From positions 42,532-106,531 of the forward strand of contig JAFWPH010000067.1 of the NCBI GenBank assembly GCA_017509605.1: a stretch of 64,000 bases of DNA, given 5' to 3'. This document shows, in pieces, positions 9,923-18,758 of the stretch; the first letter of the stretch is position 1, and each line of letters starts with the position of its first letter. The notes beneath the pieces were generated by a model. That model had not been told where the DNA came from and searched no databases. It was given only the letters and a program-made list of their open reading frames with translations. Position numbers and translations under genes: made by a program. This DNA is from Bacteroidaceae bacterium. GTDB lineage: Bacteria; Bacteroidota; Bacteroidia; Bacteroidales; Bacteroidaceae.

Positions 9923-12823
9923 TTACTTGATCACCACCTTTTTGCCGTTGTGGATATAAATGCCCTTGGCGGTGGGTTTGCTGTTCAGACGGCGGCCGTC
10001 GAGCATGTACCAGCCTGACGACAGGTCGATGTCAGACTTCTGGATTGTGCGGATATCGGTACTGCCACCAAAATTCAGCTGGAAGGCGTTGGCGCCATTC
10101 TCAGATATGAAATTGTTGGTCACAAGGTCACCCTCCAACTCAAACCAAGCACGGAATGCGTTGAGCGTTGTCTCAGAGCTGGGATAGTAGAGCGCGTTGT
10201 TGCTGCCAAGGTAGAGGACCTTCGTGTCGCTGGCATCGAAGGTCACAGGGTCATAGGTACCCTTGAAACTCACAACACCGTCGATGGTGATGGCTTTTTC
10301 CTCGGGAGAGACATTGCTGAAAGTCACGTTCTTGAACACAGGATCTGTCTTGTCCTCATCTTGTGCCCATTTCACGATATAGGGCTTGCCGGCCTTGATG
10401 GAGGTCAGACTACTCTCTGAGAAGTTGAGATACAGTGTGTGGCCGTCCCATGAAGCGTCCTCAAGGGTCTTTACAGTAGCACCCTCAAGCGGAGTGTCGG
10501 TGAAGTCGTCCAAGTCGAATGGCAAGCAAAGCGTGTTCCATTTGTCGTCCTTGTAGAAGGTGCGGTTGCTGAAGGTCACTTTGGCTGGCAGACCCTGGTG
10601 GAACTCGTCGCTCAAACTCTCGTTGATGATTTCACTGTTGGTGTCGTTCTCGTCGGGGAGGATGACGTTGTTGAGGATGTAGTTGATGCCTGCCAGCGCG
10701 TCGATCTTGCCGTTACCGAAGTGAGAGGCGTTGGAGCCGGTCGTGGTGAAGTCGTCGTTGATGGCCGTCATCTTCATCACATGTTTCACGTCGTTGACGG
10801 TCATGTTCTTGCCCACTTCCTTGGCAGCTTGCAGCCAAAGGGCTACGATTCCAGCGGCTGCGGGGGTAGCCATCGACGTGCCTTCCATCATAGCATATGG
10901 ATAATTCTTGTTGTTCACCACCAGGTCATAATTGTAGTTGTCTCCGTAATAACTGTAGGCGTCCACTTTTGTGGTGTGGTTGTGGTTCACTGCAGCGGCA
11001 AGTCGGGCCCCAGGAGCGGTGATCCAAGGATACTGTAGCCCTGTGGGGCTGGCATCGGCTGTGGCATAGCTCGAGAAGGGGGCGATGTCGCCTACGGTAT
11101 ATGATGGCATATACCATGATTCTCCGCTGAAATCAGTCCAATCACGTTTCGACACGTAGGCACCCACGGAGATGGCGTTTGGTATGGTGGCCTCGTCGCT
11201 GACGCTCATGTCGTCGTCACCGTTCGTCCAAATGTGACCGTTGGTCGTCAGGTAGTTGGTGAAATAATTATAATATCCAGCAGCCCACACGTCCATGTCC
11301 ACACTTCCGCTTGTAGGATAAAACTCTACGGCCAGCGTGTATTTGCTATTGTGGTAAGTTGAGCCGTACTCGGTGGTTGTGGTGGTGGAGCTTCTTGATG
11401 TCAATTGGCTTGCATAGATGAGAATCTGGGTTTTGTTGGCGGAAGGAATATAGTCTTTATAAACAGTCAGTGTCCCAGAATAATAATTGCTCAGTCCGCT
11501 TACACTTACAACATCGGTTGAAGGAGTGACTTCTTTAGATGTCATTACATTTCCGTTAGTGTCGAGTACATATATTTTGCATCTCATGTTGTTGTTCAGG
11601 GTACGACACCAAGCGTTGGCTATCACACCTGAATATAGATAGCCTGGATCACCGTCGTCTGATGGGCAACGGAGGATGGTTCCCAACGGATTGTTCATGG
11701 TGGCTGTTCCACCTATATGGAAGCCGCCACCTTCACCGTCCATTGGTCTGTCAGCTTCGTTCGATGAGGCGAAGAGTACGATATGATTGGGGTGGCCGTC
11801 GCCAAAAAGTGTGTTATACACGTTGGCCACATCGCCTGTACCGTCGTGAGGCCCCCAATGTGAACCCCAACTGTTGCTCACCACCACGGGAAGGGTGTTG
11901 GCGTCGGCATAATCAACAATCTTCTTGACTGCGTTGGAAAGATAGGTGTCATTCAGTTCGTAGATGCCTGCCAAATAGAGGTCTGCTCCTGGAGCCATAC
12001 CGCCATAGGTAGCATTGGCATGGTCATCGGTCACAGTGACATTGGTGCCGTCGACAATAACACTCGAGCCACCGGCCGTGGAAGCGGTATGGGTGCCGTG
12101 GTCTTCTGCTTTATTGTCGGTTGTCGCTCTCCTCAAATTATTGGATGAATATTCAGTAGCGTTTGAGCCGTTATAAACGTAGGCGTGCTTCATGCGGTAG
12201 TTGCCGTTTTGGTCCTTGAAAGCGATGTGCTGGAAGTCGATACCAGTGTCTATCACCCCGAGCACCACGCCGGTTCCGTCATAGGCTGTCGTGAGACCTG
12301 CCGCTTGAGCATCGGAGGAGAGTGTCAAAGCGTCGTCAACGTTGGTGGCTTGACGGGCATCCCTTGTGAAGATGCGCTTGAGGGGAGAAACGTTGATGCG
12401 CTTCACGTTGCTGATACCAGCCACCTTCTCGATTACGTCGACGGGGATGAGGGACGTGAACAGGCCATTGTCGAACTCTTCCTGAAGGATGACGCCCTGT
12501 GCCTCTACCTCGCTTTTGTCTGTAGGTTCGTTCAGGCTGAGGTAGGCTGCGATGTAGGCCTTGCCGTCGATGGTGTCGGGCGAGGCATAGAGCCTTGGAC
12601 TCTGATAAACCTTTGGTCGCGAGCCTGACTCGGGGACATTGTCTGGCCTTTTGGACTGGGTGTTGCGTTCCACCTTAATTTCTCCGTTAAGTTCCTTAAG
12701 GAACATCTGTGTGGTGATCGACAGTTTGTTGTCAATCTCGTCGGTTTCATCCGTGGACTGAGCCCACATTGTTGGCGCCATGCCAAGCAGCATGGCGAGC
12801 ATGAAAAACGTTTTCTTTTTCAT
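9923..12823 (-). CDS. Secreted subtilisin-like serine peptidase (S8)
   Basis: Exported peptidase of the S8 subtilase family, 966 residues. A signal peptide (MKKKTFFMLAMLLGMAPTMWAQ) is followed by a propeptide of about 140 residues. The catalytic triad is present: Asp192 in GVIDTGID, His242 in DHGTHTAS and Ser650 in GTSMATPAA. The domain is long, with a beta-rich insertion between His and Ser (roughly 350-560). The C-terminus is a beta-sandwich ending in DGRR...GIYIHNGKKVVIK. That tail also closes the protein at 16360-17463 and, with an extension, the GH51 enzyme at 32961, and resembles an export or anchoring signal. Substrate unknown. It is a single-gene unit with its own terminator. Confidence 0.92.
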   Translation of the reverse strand: MKKKTFFMLAMLLGMAPTMWAQSTDETDEIDNKLSITTQMFLKELNGEIKVERNTQSKRPDNVPESGSRPKVYQSPRLYASPDTIDGKAYIAAYLSLNEPTDKSEVEAQGVILQEEFDNGLFTSLIPVDVIEKVAGISNVKRINVSPLKRIFTRDARQATNVDDALTLSSDAQAAGLTTAYDGTGVVLGVIDTGIDFQHIAFKDQNGNYRMKHAYVYNGSNATEYSSNNLRRATTDNKAEDHGTHTASTAGGSSVIVDGTNVTVTDDHANATYGGMAPGADLYLAGIYELNDTYLSNAVKKIVDYADANTLPVVVSNSWGSHWGPHDGTGDVANVYNTLFGDGHPNHIVLFASSNEADRPMDGEGGGFHIGGTATMNNPLGTILRCPSDDGDPGYLYSGVIANAWCRTLNNNMRCKIYVLDTNGNVMTSKEVTPSTDVVSVSGLSNYYSGTLTVYKDYIPSANKTQILIYASQLTSRSSTTTTTEYGSTYHNSKYTLAVEFYPTSGSVDMDVWAAGYYNYFTNYLTTNGHIWTNGDDDMSVSDEATIPNAISVGAYVSKRDWTDFSGESWYMPSYTVGDIAPFSSYATADASPTGLQYPWITAPGARLAAAVNHNHTTKVDAYSYYGDNYNYDLVVNNKNYPYAMMEGTSMATPAAAGIVALWLQAAKEVGKNMTVNDVKHVMKMTAINDDFTTTGSNASHFGNGKIDALAGINYILNNVILPDENDTNSEIINESLSDEFHQGLPAKVTFSNRTFYKDDKWNTLCLPFDLDDFTDTPLEGATVKTLEDASWDGHTLYLNFSESSLTSIKAGKPYIVKWAQDEDKTDPVFKNVTFSNVSPEEKAITIDGVVSFKGTYDPVTFDASDTKVLYLGSNNALYYPSSETTLNAFRAWFELEGDLVTNNFISENGANAFQLNFGGSTDIRTIQKSDIDLSSGWYMLDGRRLNSKPTAKGIYIHNGKKVVIK

Positions 12824-12887
12824 TGATTAGTATGATGTTGTTTTATTTTGTGCTTGGACAAAAATTGCCTCATCTTTTTACCGGCTG

Positions 12888-12895
12888 CAAATTTA
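12888..12895 (-). promoter_or_regulatory. Possible -7 box for the subtilase gene
   Basis: TAAATTTG on the minus strand, 65 bases before the subtilase start. No good -33 TTTG stands at the right distance, so this is a weak call. Confidence 0.35.
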
Positions 12896-12936
12896 CAACT
12901 TTTTTGCCAATTAGTGTTTATTCCTTATTAGTAATA

Positions 12937-13029
12937 TTTGTGCTTTTCTTTACCTTATTGCTTGTCATTTGTGCTTTTCTTAATCTTATTGCTTGTAATT
13001 TGTACTTTTCTTTATCTTTTTCACTCCAA
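12937..13029. repeat. 31-bp tandem repeat upstream of the symporter gene
   Basis: Three consecutive units of exactly 31 bp start with TTTGTGCTTTTC or TTTGTACTTTTC at 12937, 12968 and 12999. The first two differ at three positions; the third diverges in its last third. The array fills most of the space between two divergent genes. Each unit contributes a TTTG, and a TAATTTTG -7-like box follows at 13046-13053. Confidence 0.75.
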
Positions 13030-13104
13030 ATTGTTCTTATTTTCGTAATTTTGCATTTCGAATGTGAAGCGTGACTAAACACAAACACAAAATAAAAAAT
13101 CATT

Positions 13105-14631
13105 ATGTTTATCAAAATTCTTCTCACAATCATCTTCTTGGCCGTTATGGTCTTCGTGGGCGTCTATTCCCGCAAGCAGGCCAGAAGTGTTGATGGATTC
13201 GTTCTTGGTGGACGTGCCGTAGGACCTTGGCTCACTGCTTTTGCCTTTGGCACATCCTACTTCTCGGCTGTCGTCTTCGTCGGCTATGCAGGACAGTTCG
13301 GATGGAAATATGGACTGTCGTCTGCCTGGATTGGCATCGGAAACGCAGTCATCGGCTCGTTGCTCGCCTGGCTCGTCCTCGGCAAGCGCACCAAACTCAT
13401 GACACAGCACATCGAGAGCCGCACGATGCCCGATTTCTTCGGCACACGTTTCAAGAGCCAGCAACTCAGGGTGGTGGCTTCCGTCATCGCTTTCGTCTTC
13501 CTCATCCCTTACACCGCTGGTGTTTACAAGGGCATCTCTACACTCTTCGAGATGGGATTCGGAATACCCTATGAGTATTGTGTGGTCATCATGGCAATAC
13601 TCACCGCTGCATACGTCATTCTTGGAGGTTACAAGGCCACGGCCATGAACGACTTCATTCAGGGCATCATCATGCTCTTCGGTATCATCGTCGTCATCGC
13701 GGCTGTGCTCAATGCGCAGGGAGGACTCACCGCTGCTGTCAACAAGATGGCGGCCATACCCACAGATGGAGCAGACGCAACCCAGACCGGTGCATACGCT
13801 TCGCTCTTCGGACCCGACCCATGGAATCTCCTCGGTGTGGTCATCCTCACATCGCTCGGCACATGGGGCCTGCCCCAGATGGTTGGCAAGTTCTACAGCA
13901 TCACCGATGAGCAGGCCATCAAACGCGGCACCATCATCTCCACCATCTTCGCCTTCATTGTGGCTGGCGGCTGCTACTTCCTCGGTGGATTCGGACGACT
14001 CTACGGGATGCCCCCCACACTGCCTAACGGTAAACTCGCCTTTGACAGCATCGTGCCGTCCATGCTCGTCACACTGCCCGATATCATCATCGCGCTCGTA
14101 GTGCTTCTCGTGCTGTCGGCTTCCATGTCCACATTGGCATCGTTGGTGCTCACTTCCTCTTCAACCATGACACTCGACCTCATCTACCGCGACAAGAAAT
14201 CCTTGCCGGGCGAAGTGGCTGAGGGAAGCATCGACGACGAGGTGGCCGAGCGCATCGAACGCCGTAAGGTGGTCGTCATGCGTGTGCTCATCGTCTTCTT
14301 TATTGCGCTATCGCTCATGATCGCTCTCAACCCGCCCACATTCATCGCTCAGCTCATGGGTATCTCATGGGGTGCGCTGGCAGGTGCTTTCCTCGCGCCT
14401 TTCATGCTCGGACTCTACTGGAAGGGCGTGACCAAGGCCGCTGTCTGGGCTTGTTTCATCTGGGGAGTGGGTATCACAGTGGTCAACATGTTGGCTGGCA
14501 ACCCCATCAACCCCATCAACTGCGGTGCTATTGCCATGGTCGGAGGTTTCCCCATCGTCTGGATTGTGAGTCTCCTCTCTCCTAAGATGCCAAGCGACTA
14601 CATCGAGAGTATCTTCAAGTGCTATAAGTAG
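13105..14631 (+). CDS. Sodium:solute symporter (SSF family)
   Basis: Inner-membrane secondary transporter of the sodium/solute symporter family, 508 residues with about 13 hydrophobic segments. The N-terminus (VGVYSRKQARSVDGFVLGGR) and the GGYKATAMNDFIQG segment are typical SSF landmarks around the early transmembrane helices and the sodium site. The substrate (sugar, amino acid, nucleoside or other) cannot be read from the sequence. The gene is monocistronic, between an unusual tandem-repeat promoter region and a strong terminator. Confidence 0.92.
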   Translation: MFIKILLTIIFLAVMVFVGVYSRKQARSVDGFVLGGRAVGPWLTAFAFGTSYFSAVVFVGYAGQFGWKYGLSSAWIGIGNAVIGSLLAWLVLGKRTKLMTQHIESRTMPDFFGTRFKSQQLRVVASVIAFVFLIPYTAGVYKGISTLFEMGFGIPYEYCVVIMAILTAAYVILGGYKATAMNDFIQGIIMLFGIIVVIAAVLNAQGGLTAAVNKMAAIPTDGADATQTGAYASLFGPDPWNLLGVVILTSLGTWGLPQMVGKFYSITDEQAIKRGTIISTIFAFIVAGGCYFLGGFGRLYGMPPTLPNGKLAFDSIVPSMLVTLPDIIIALVVLLVLSASMSTLASLVLTSSSTMTLDLIYRDKKSLPGEVAEGSIDDEVAERIERRKVVVMRVLIVFFIALSLMIALNPPTFIAQLMGISWGALAGAFLAPFMLGLYWKGVTKAAVWACFIWGVGITVVNMLAGNPINPINCGAIAMVGGFPIVWIVSLLSPKMPSDYIESIFKCYK

Positions 14632-14686
14632 CCCTTCATCAATATCCTGTAAGGATTAGACCATTTATAGAAGATCCCAATTGAAG

Positions 14687-14738
14687 CCCCACATGGAGAA
14701 CTGCTGTTTGGTAGTTCCGACATGTGGGGTTTTTATTA
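14687..14738 (+). terminator. Terminator after the symporter gene
   Basis: CCCCACATG (14687-14695) pairs with CATGTGGGG (14721-14729) and runs into TTTTTATTAT. Confidence 0.85.
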
Positions 14739-14824
14739 TGTTGCTAAGAGCTCTGCCGAGGCAGTTCGCCAACCATCGCAATGGTGCATAAAATCAGTTT
14801 ATCTCGATTTTTTCCTCATAAATC

Positions 14825-14854
14825 TTTGCTTTTCGCATTTTTTATATAATTTTG
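14825..14854 (+). promoter_or_regulatory. Promoter for mazG
   Basis: TTTG at 14825-14828, 18 bases, then TAATTTTG at 14847-14854, 29 bases before the mazG start. The spacing is one base short of the usual 19-21. Confidence 0.5.
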
Positions 14855-14883
14855 CAGTTTGAGAGATTTATAACAAGTCGATA

Positions 14884-15675
14884 ATGCATACAAGAGAAGA
14901 GAACCTGGAGGCCTTCGGGAGGTTGCTGGACATCCTTGACACCTTGCGTGTGAAATGTCCGTGGGACGCCAAGCAAACCAACGAGAGCCTCAGGCCCAAC
15001 ACCATAGAGGAAACCTACGAGCTCTGTGACGCGCTGATGAACGACGACCCACTCAACATCTGCAAGGAACTGGGTGATGTCATCATGCACGTCTGCTTCT
15101 ACGCCATGATCGGACGAGAGAAAGGACAGTTCGACATCGCCGATGTGCTCAACAAGGAATGCGACAAACTCGTCTTCCGCCATCCACATGTCTATGGAGA
15201 CACTGTGGCAGAGGATGTGGGCAAGGTGCTGCAGAACTGGGAACAACTCAAGCTCAAGGAGCGAGGAGGCAACAAGACCGTGCTTGCCGGAGTGCCGCAG
15301 AGCCTTCCGACCCTCATCAAGGCTTACCGCATACAGGACAAGGCACGCAACGTCGGCTTCGACTGGGACGAGCGGGAGCAGGTTTGGGACAAGGTGAAGG
15401 AGGAGATAGGCGAGTTCCAGGCCGAGGTCGCCAACATGGACAAGGAAAGGGCCACCAACGAGTTCGGAGACGTGATGTTCAGCCTCATCAATGCAGCCCG
15501 CTTATACCATATCAACCCCGACAACGCTCTGGAGCGCACCAACCAGAAGTTCATCAGACGCTTCAACTACGTGGAGCGGAAAGCCATGGAGCATGGACGA
15601 CAGCTCAAGGACATGACCCTCGCCGAAATGGACGCCCTCTGGAACGAGGCCAAGGCTTTCGACAAGGCAGAGTAG
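14884..15675 (+). CDS. mazG: Nucleoside triphosphate pyrophosphohydrolase MazG
   Basis: House-cleaning enzyme that hydrolyses (d)NTPs to NMP and pyrophosphate in the cytoplasm. It has 263 residues, the same length as the E. coli enzyme, with two tandem MazG domains. The N-terminal one carries CPWDAKQT, EETYELCDAL and KELGDVIMHV. The second carries EEIGEFQAE and NEFGDVMFSL. These EExxE and ExxD patterns bind magnesium. It has its own promoter and is followed after 88 bases by an unknown small protein that may be in the same transcript. Confidence 0.95.
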   Translation: MHTREENLEAFGRLLDILDTLRVKCPWDAKQTNESLRPNTIEETYELCDALMNDDPLNICKELGDVIMHVCFYAMIGREKGQFDIADVLNKECDKLVFRHPHVYGDTVAEDVGKVLQNWEQLKLKERGGNKTVLAGVPQSLPTLIKAYRIQDKARNVGFDWDEREQVWDKVKEEIGEFQAEVANMDKERATNEFGDVMFSLINAARLYHINPDNALERTNQKFIRRFNYVERKAMEHGRQLKDMTLAEMDALWNEAKAFDKAE

Positions 15676-15763
15676 GGGGCATTGCACACGTCCTCCATTG
15701 CAGGGAGTCATTGAGCCGGCCCTTTGAAGGCCGGTGTAAGCATCGAACTAAAGACCAATAGAT

Positions 15764-16210
15764 ATGAAACTAAGTTTACAATCCACACTTGCCATTAGGT
15801 CGGCTCTCAAAGAGGCGACCGCGCGTTTCGCTGTCGAAGACCTCACGTCTAAGTTCACTGACTTCCACGTGCAGGCCAAGTCCGACAACGGGGAATTGAC
15901 CATCTACGATGATGATGAGAACGAGCTTTCCAAGTGCATTGTGCAGGAATGGGCCGATGCGGCGGAGAACGAGATGCGGAGAAGTGTGGAGATCAGCGTG
16001 AAGACCGAACTCGCTGAAATCAACAAGGACGGATACCTTGAAAACCTAAACATCATCAAGCCTTATTCGTTCGTCCTCGTTGACGACAATATGGAGACCA
16101 TAGCCGAACTGCTTCTTGTCGATGACGAGAAACTCATCGTCAGCGACGAGCTCATGAAGGGACTCGACGAGGAACTCAACGACTTCTTCAAAAAACTCAT
16201 GGAGGAATAA
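15764..16210 (+). CDS. Acidic protein of unknown function
   Basis: A 148-residue cytoplasmic protein that I do not recognise. It has no signal peptide or transmembrane segment. The middle is strongly acidic (IYDDDENELSK), and the C-terminus is a helix rich in Glu, Asp and Leu (ELMKGLDEELNDFFKKLMEE). The pattern of alternating charged helices and a short beta section suggests a small alpha/beta fold. It lies 88 bases behind mazG and ends at a bidirectional terminator, so co-expression with mazG is possible but a functional link is not shown. Codon usage matches its neighbours and the frame looks genuine. Confidence 0.75.
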   Translation: MKLSLQSTLAIRSALKEATARFAVEDLTSKFTDFHVQAKSDNGELTIYDDDENELSKCIVQEWADAAENEMRRSVEISVKTELAEINKDGYLENLNIIKPYSFVLVDDNMETIAELLLVDDEKLIVSDELMKGLDEELNDFFKKLMEE

Positions 16211-16275
16211 TCGCCTTTTTTATAGAAGCGTTCCGCTTTCTCCCGAGGAAGCGTTCCGCGTTTCCAAATCAAAAA

Positions 16276-16314
16276 CATCCCCGCCACTCGTTTGAGCAGC
16301 GGGGATGATTATTT
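16276..16314. terminator. Bidirectional terminator between convergent genes
   Basis: CATCCCCGC (16276-16284) pairs with GCGGGGATG (16299-16307). ATTATTTTTG follows on the plus strand and GTTTTTGATT on the minus strand. It can serve both the acidic protein gene and the convergent secreted protein gene. Confidence 0.8.
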
Positions 16315-16359
16315 TTGAAACCGATTCTTTACCCGGATTGCGTCAAATGGGGGCGTTGG

Positions 16360-17463
16360 TCACTTCACAACAGTTTTCACGCCATCGATGATATACACAC
16401 CACGAGTGACTTTCTCAACCTTTCGGCCTTGAAGGTCGTAAACATCTTGGTCACCCTCGGCCTGAAGGCTGTGAATGAAAGTCGAACCGTCGGGGAATGC
16501 AAGGTTGAAACTGTTCACATTGGAGTTGTCGCGAGTCATGTAGGCTTTGTTTGCGCCTAAGGTGGTGCCGGTATATTTGTGGAAACCTAATAAAGAACTG
16601 TTTTTGCCACGGCCAAGCGTGTAGATGGTGCCGCCAAGTGAGGATACCGATGTCTCCTCCAGCACACCCTTGAGCAGGTTGTCGGTGATGGTGGCAATGG
16701 TTCCTGTGGACTCAGTGAAAGTATGGGTCGTTCCTGGATTGGCCATCACGATTACTGGTGTGTTGGCAGGTATTTTGTTCTCAATTTCATACATGGTCAG
16801 GGTGTTGCCCTCAACGCCGCTGACATAATACACGCCAAGAACATCATTGGGAATATCAACGGGGAAGTCCAGGTACATGGTGGCCATCTCCGAGAATGAG
16901 GCCATTGTCAAATTGAAGCTCTTTGGCGCGGCCGAATAGACGATGTTGAAGGTGAAATCTGGAAGACTGTATTCTTTGGGATCATGAGTGTCGCCTACAA
17001 GTTCGTCACTGGTCATTGTAACGTTCTTCACCAGTACTTCGTATGTACCACTGGTGACGGTCGCGTCCGCCTCAATGTTAGCTTTGATGTACCAATAGTC
17101 GTTCTCATCCATTGGTGTGTAAATCAAGTCATCATTGAGACCAGGAGAAACAATGATGTTGAAGTAATTACCATCTTCAAAATAAGTGTTGGCAATGGAG
17201 ATGTTGTCTTGTCTGTTGGTGTTGGCTGTCCATATAAACTTTCCCCTGTTGTTTTTTGTCACACTGAATCCTTCTGGTAACACAATCGTGAATTTTGATA
17301 TGTGATAAAACTCATCTTTATCCACATCAAGATTGATGAACATGGTTGGTTTTTCACCTACACCCATGGAGATATCCTCTCCATACATGCGTAAAGTGTG
17401 CTGCGCATTCATCCCTATCATCGGCAGGGATGCAAGCAAAGTTAAGAGTAAAAATTTTCTCAT
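16360..17463 (-). CDS. Secreted protein of unknown function with Prevotella-type C-terminal tail
   Basis: A 367-residue exported protein. The start at 17463 is chosen because MRKFLLLTLLASLPMIGMNA is a clean signal peptide; an in-frame ATG at 17493 would add ten residues. The body is beta-rich (cohesin- or Ig-like alternation, with repeated short strands such as FYHISKFTIVLPEG), followed by a stretch about values and spacing typical of extracellular beta-sandwiches. It ends in DLQGRKV...GVYIIDGVKTVVK, the same tail as the subtilase at 9923-12823. No catalytic motif was seen. It may be a surface or secreted structural protein. Confidence 0.75.
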   Translation of the reverse strand: MRKFLLLTLLASLPMIGMNAQHTLRMYGEDISMGVGEKPTMFINLDVDKDEFYHISKFTIVLPEGFSVTKNNRGKFIWTANTNRQDNISIANTYFEDGNYFNIIVSPGLNDDLIYTPMDENDYWYIKANIEADATVTSGTYEVLVKNVTMTSDELVGDTHDPKEYSLPDFTFNIVYSAAPKSFNLTMASFSEMATMYLDFPVDIPNDVLGVYYVSGVEGNTLTMYEIENKIPANTPVIVMANPGTTHTFTESTGTIATITDNLLKGVLEETSVSSLGGTIYTLGRGKNSSLLGFHKYTGTTLGANKAYMTRDNSNVNSFNLAFPDGSTFIHSLQAEGDQDVYDLQGRKVEKVTRGVYIIDGVKTVVK

Positions 17464-17728
17464 TATGATTTGTAGTGTTTTATTCTTTACCATAAGTTAG
17501 TGAATCTTTTCATCCAAGAAACGCAACGTGTAATCGCAACTGTTGGTCATTTCCTTGCAATGTTGGAGATACACATGCAAAATTAGCAATTTTGGCTTAT
17601 TCAATCGCATACCATAGTCGAATTTTTCATAAAAAGTGACTTTCCTTGTCGTTTTTTCGTGTGTTTCACTTTTCCTTTAGGTTTTTTTTCGTACTTTTGC
17701 AGAAACAAAACAACTATTTCAAACGATT

Positions 17729-17761
17729 ATGGACGACTATCACGCGGAAAACTTCAACTGA
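17729..17761 (+). other. Ten-codon upstream reading frame in the corA leader
   Basis: ATG at 17729 opens a frame encoding MDDYHAENFN that stops with TGA at 17759-17761. It starts about 25 bases behind the predicted transcription start and ends three bases before a hairpin, the geometry of a leader peptide. It could also be chance; no comparison was possible. Confidence 0.35.
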
Positions 17762-17764
17762 TGC

Positions 17765-17808
17765 GATAGGGCCCCAAGATGCATACCTGAGGCTTTATCA
17801 TTCTTTTG
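17765..17808 (+). promoter_or_regulatory. Attenuator-like hairpin in the corA leader
   Basis: GATAGGGCC (17765-17773) pairs with GGCTTTATC (17791-17799), nine pairs including two G-U, with a 17-base loop, followed by ATTCTTTTG. It lies between the small upstream frame and the corA start at 17832. Confidence 0.4.
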
Positions 17809-17831
17809 TTGTATCTTAAAGTTTATCAGTT

Positions 17832-18758
17832 ATGCGCAACTACTGGAATTTCAAAGGAGGCATCAGGCCTCAGAATGAATGGACACCTGGATGCTGGATG
17901 CAGGTGACTTGTCCCGATGACGATGATGTGGATTTCCTCGAGGACAAAATCAAGATTCCCGACTATTTCCTTTCTGATATCGCCGATGCCGACGAGCGTT
18001 CCCGTTACGATTACGACGAGGGATGGCTCATGATCATCATGCGTATCCCTTACTATAAAGGAGTGAAATCGCAGTCGCCTTTCACCACCATCCCCTTGGG
18101 CATTATCCTCAAGAACGATGTCATCATCACCGTCTGCCATTACGAGACACAGATGATGCGCGATTTCATCGACCACCAGAAGAAGCGGGGAGAGGGATTC
18201 ACCGACGCCACCGACCTCATCTTCCGCACATTTCTCTCAGCGGCCGTATGGTACCTCAAGCACCTCAAGCAGGTGGGATTCATGATTGAGAAGGCCAAGT
18301 CCGACCTTGACCAGCAAATCGACAACAAGGACCTCATCGGACTGGCGCGCATCCAGGACTCGCTCACCTATTTCGCCACTTCCATCCGTGGCAACGAGAC
18401 ACTGCTCTCCAAACTCAAGTTCCGACTGCCAGTCGATGAACTCGACGCGGAACTTATCGAGGACGTCAATATCGAGATGAACCAGGCCAGGGAAACCACC
18501 AACATCTACACCAACATCCTCGACTCTACCATGGATACATACGCCAATGTCATCAACAACAACATGAACACCGTGATGCGTGTGCTCACGTCGCTCAACA
18601 TCGTCATCATGCTCCCGACACTCATTTCGAGTTTCTTCGGCATGAACCTCATCAATGGCATGGAGTCACGATGGTGGGGATTTCCTGCCACCGTCATCGT
18701 GTCAGTGATTCTCACTTTCCTCTCCTGGTACTATTTCCACCGCAAGCACTGGATATGA
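17832..18758 (+). CDS. corA: CorA-family divalent cation channel
   Basis: Inner-membrane channel of the CorA family, expected to import magnesium (or cobalt/nickel) as a pentamer. The 308-residue protein has a large acidic cytoplasmic funnel and two C-terminal transmembrane helices. The diagnostic GMN motif is at residues 270-272 at the end of the first helix (SFFGMNLING). The protein ends in a short basic tail (YYFHRKHWI). The next gene starts inside its stop codon (ATGA), so the two are translationally coupled. The leader carries an attenuator-like arrangement that could link expression to cation status; that is inference. Confidence 0.93.
   Translation: MRNYWNFKGGIRPQNEWTPGCWMQVTCPDDDDVDFLEDKIKIPDYFLSDIADADERSRYDYDEGWLMIIMRIPYYKGVKSQSPFTTIPLGIILKNDVIITVCHYETQMMRDFIDHQKKRGEGFTDATDLIFRTFLSAAVWYLKHLKQVGFMIEKAKSDLDQQIDNKDLIGLARIQDSLTYFATSIRGNETLLSKLKFRLPVDELDAELIEDVNIEMNQARETTNIYTNILDSTMDTYANVINNNMNTVMRVLTSLNIVIMLPTLISSFFGMNLINGMESRWWGFPATVIVSVILTFLSWYYFHRKHWI

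Larger units (their letters stand above)
17464..17831 (+). promoter_or_regulatory. Intergenic region with corA leader
   Basis: A gap of 368 bases between divergent genes. On the minus side a TAATTTTG box (17578-17585) may serve the secreted protein gene. On the plus side TACTTTTG (17692-17699) is a good -7 box for corA, without a clear -33 partner. The transcript would start near 17705 and have a leader of about 125 bases. That leader holds a ten-codon reading frame and a hairpin, listed separately. Confidence 0.5.

Noticed and set aside
12937..13029. CRISPR or phage repeat
   Set aside because: Head-to-tail units without spacers; a plain tandem repeat.
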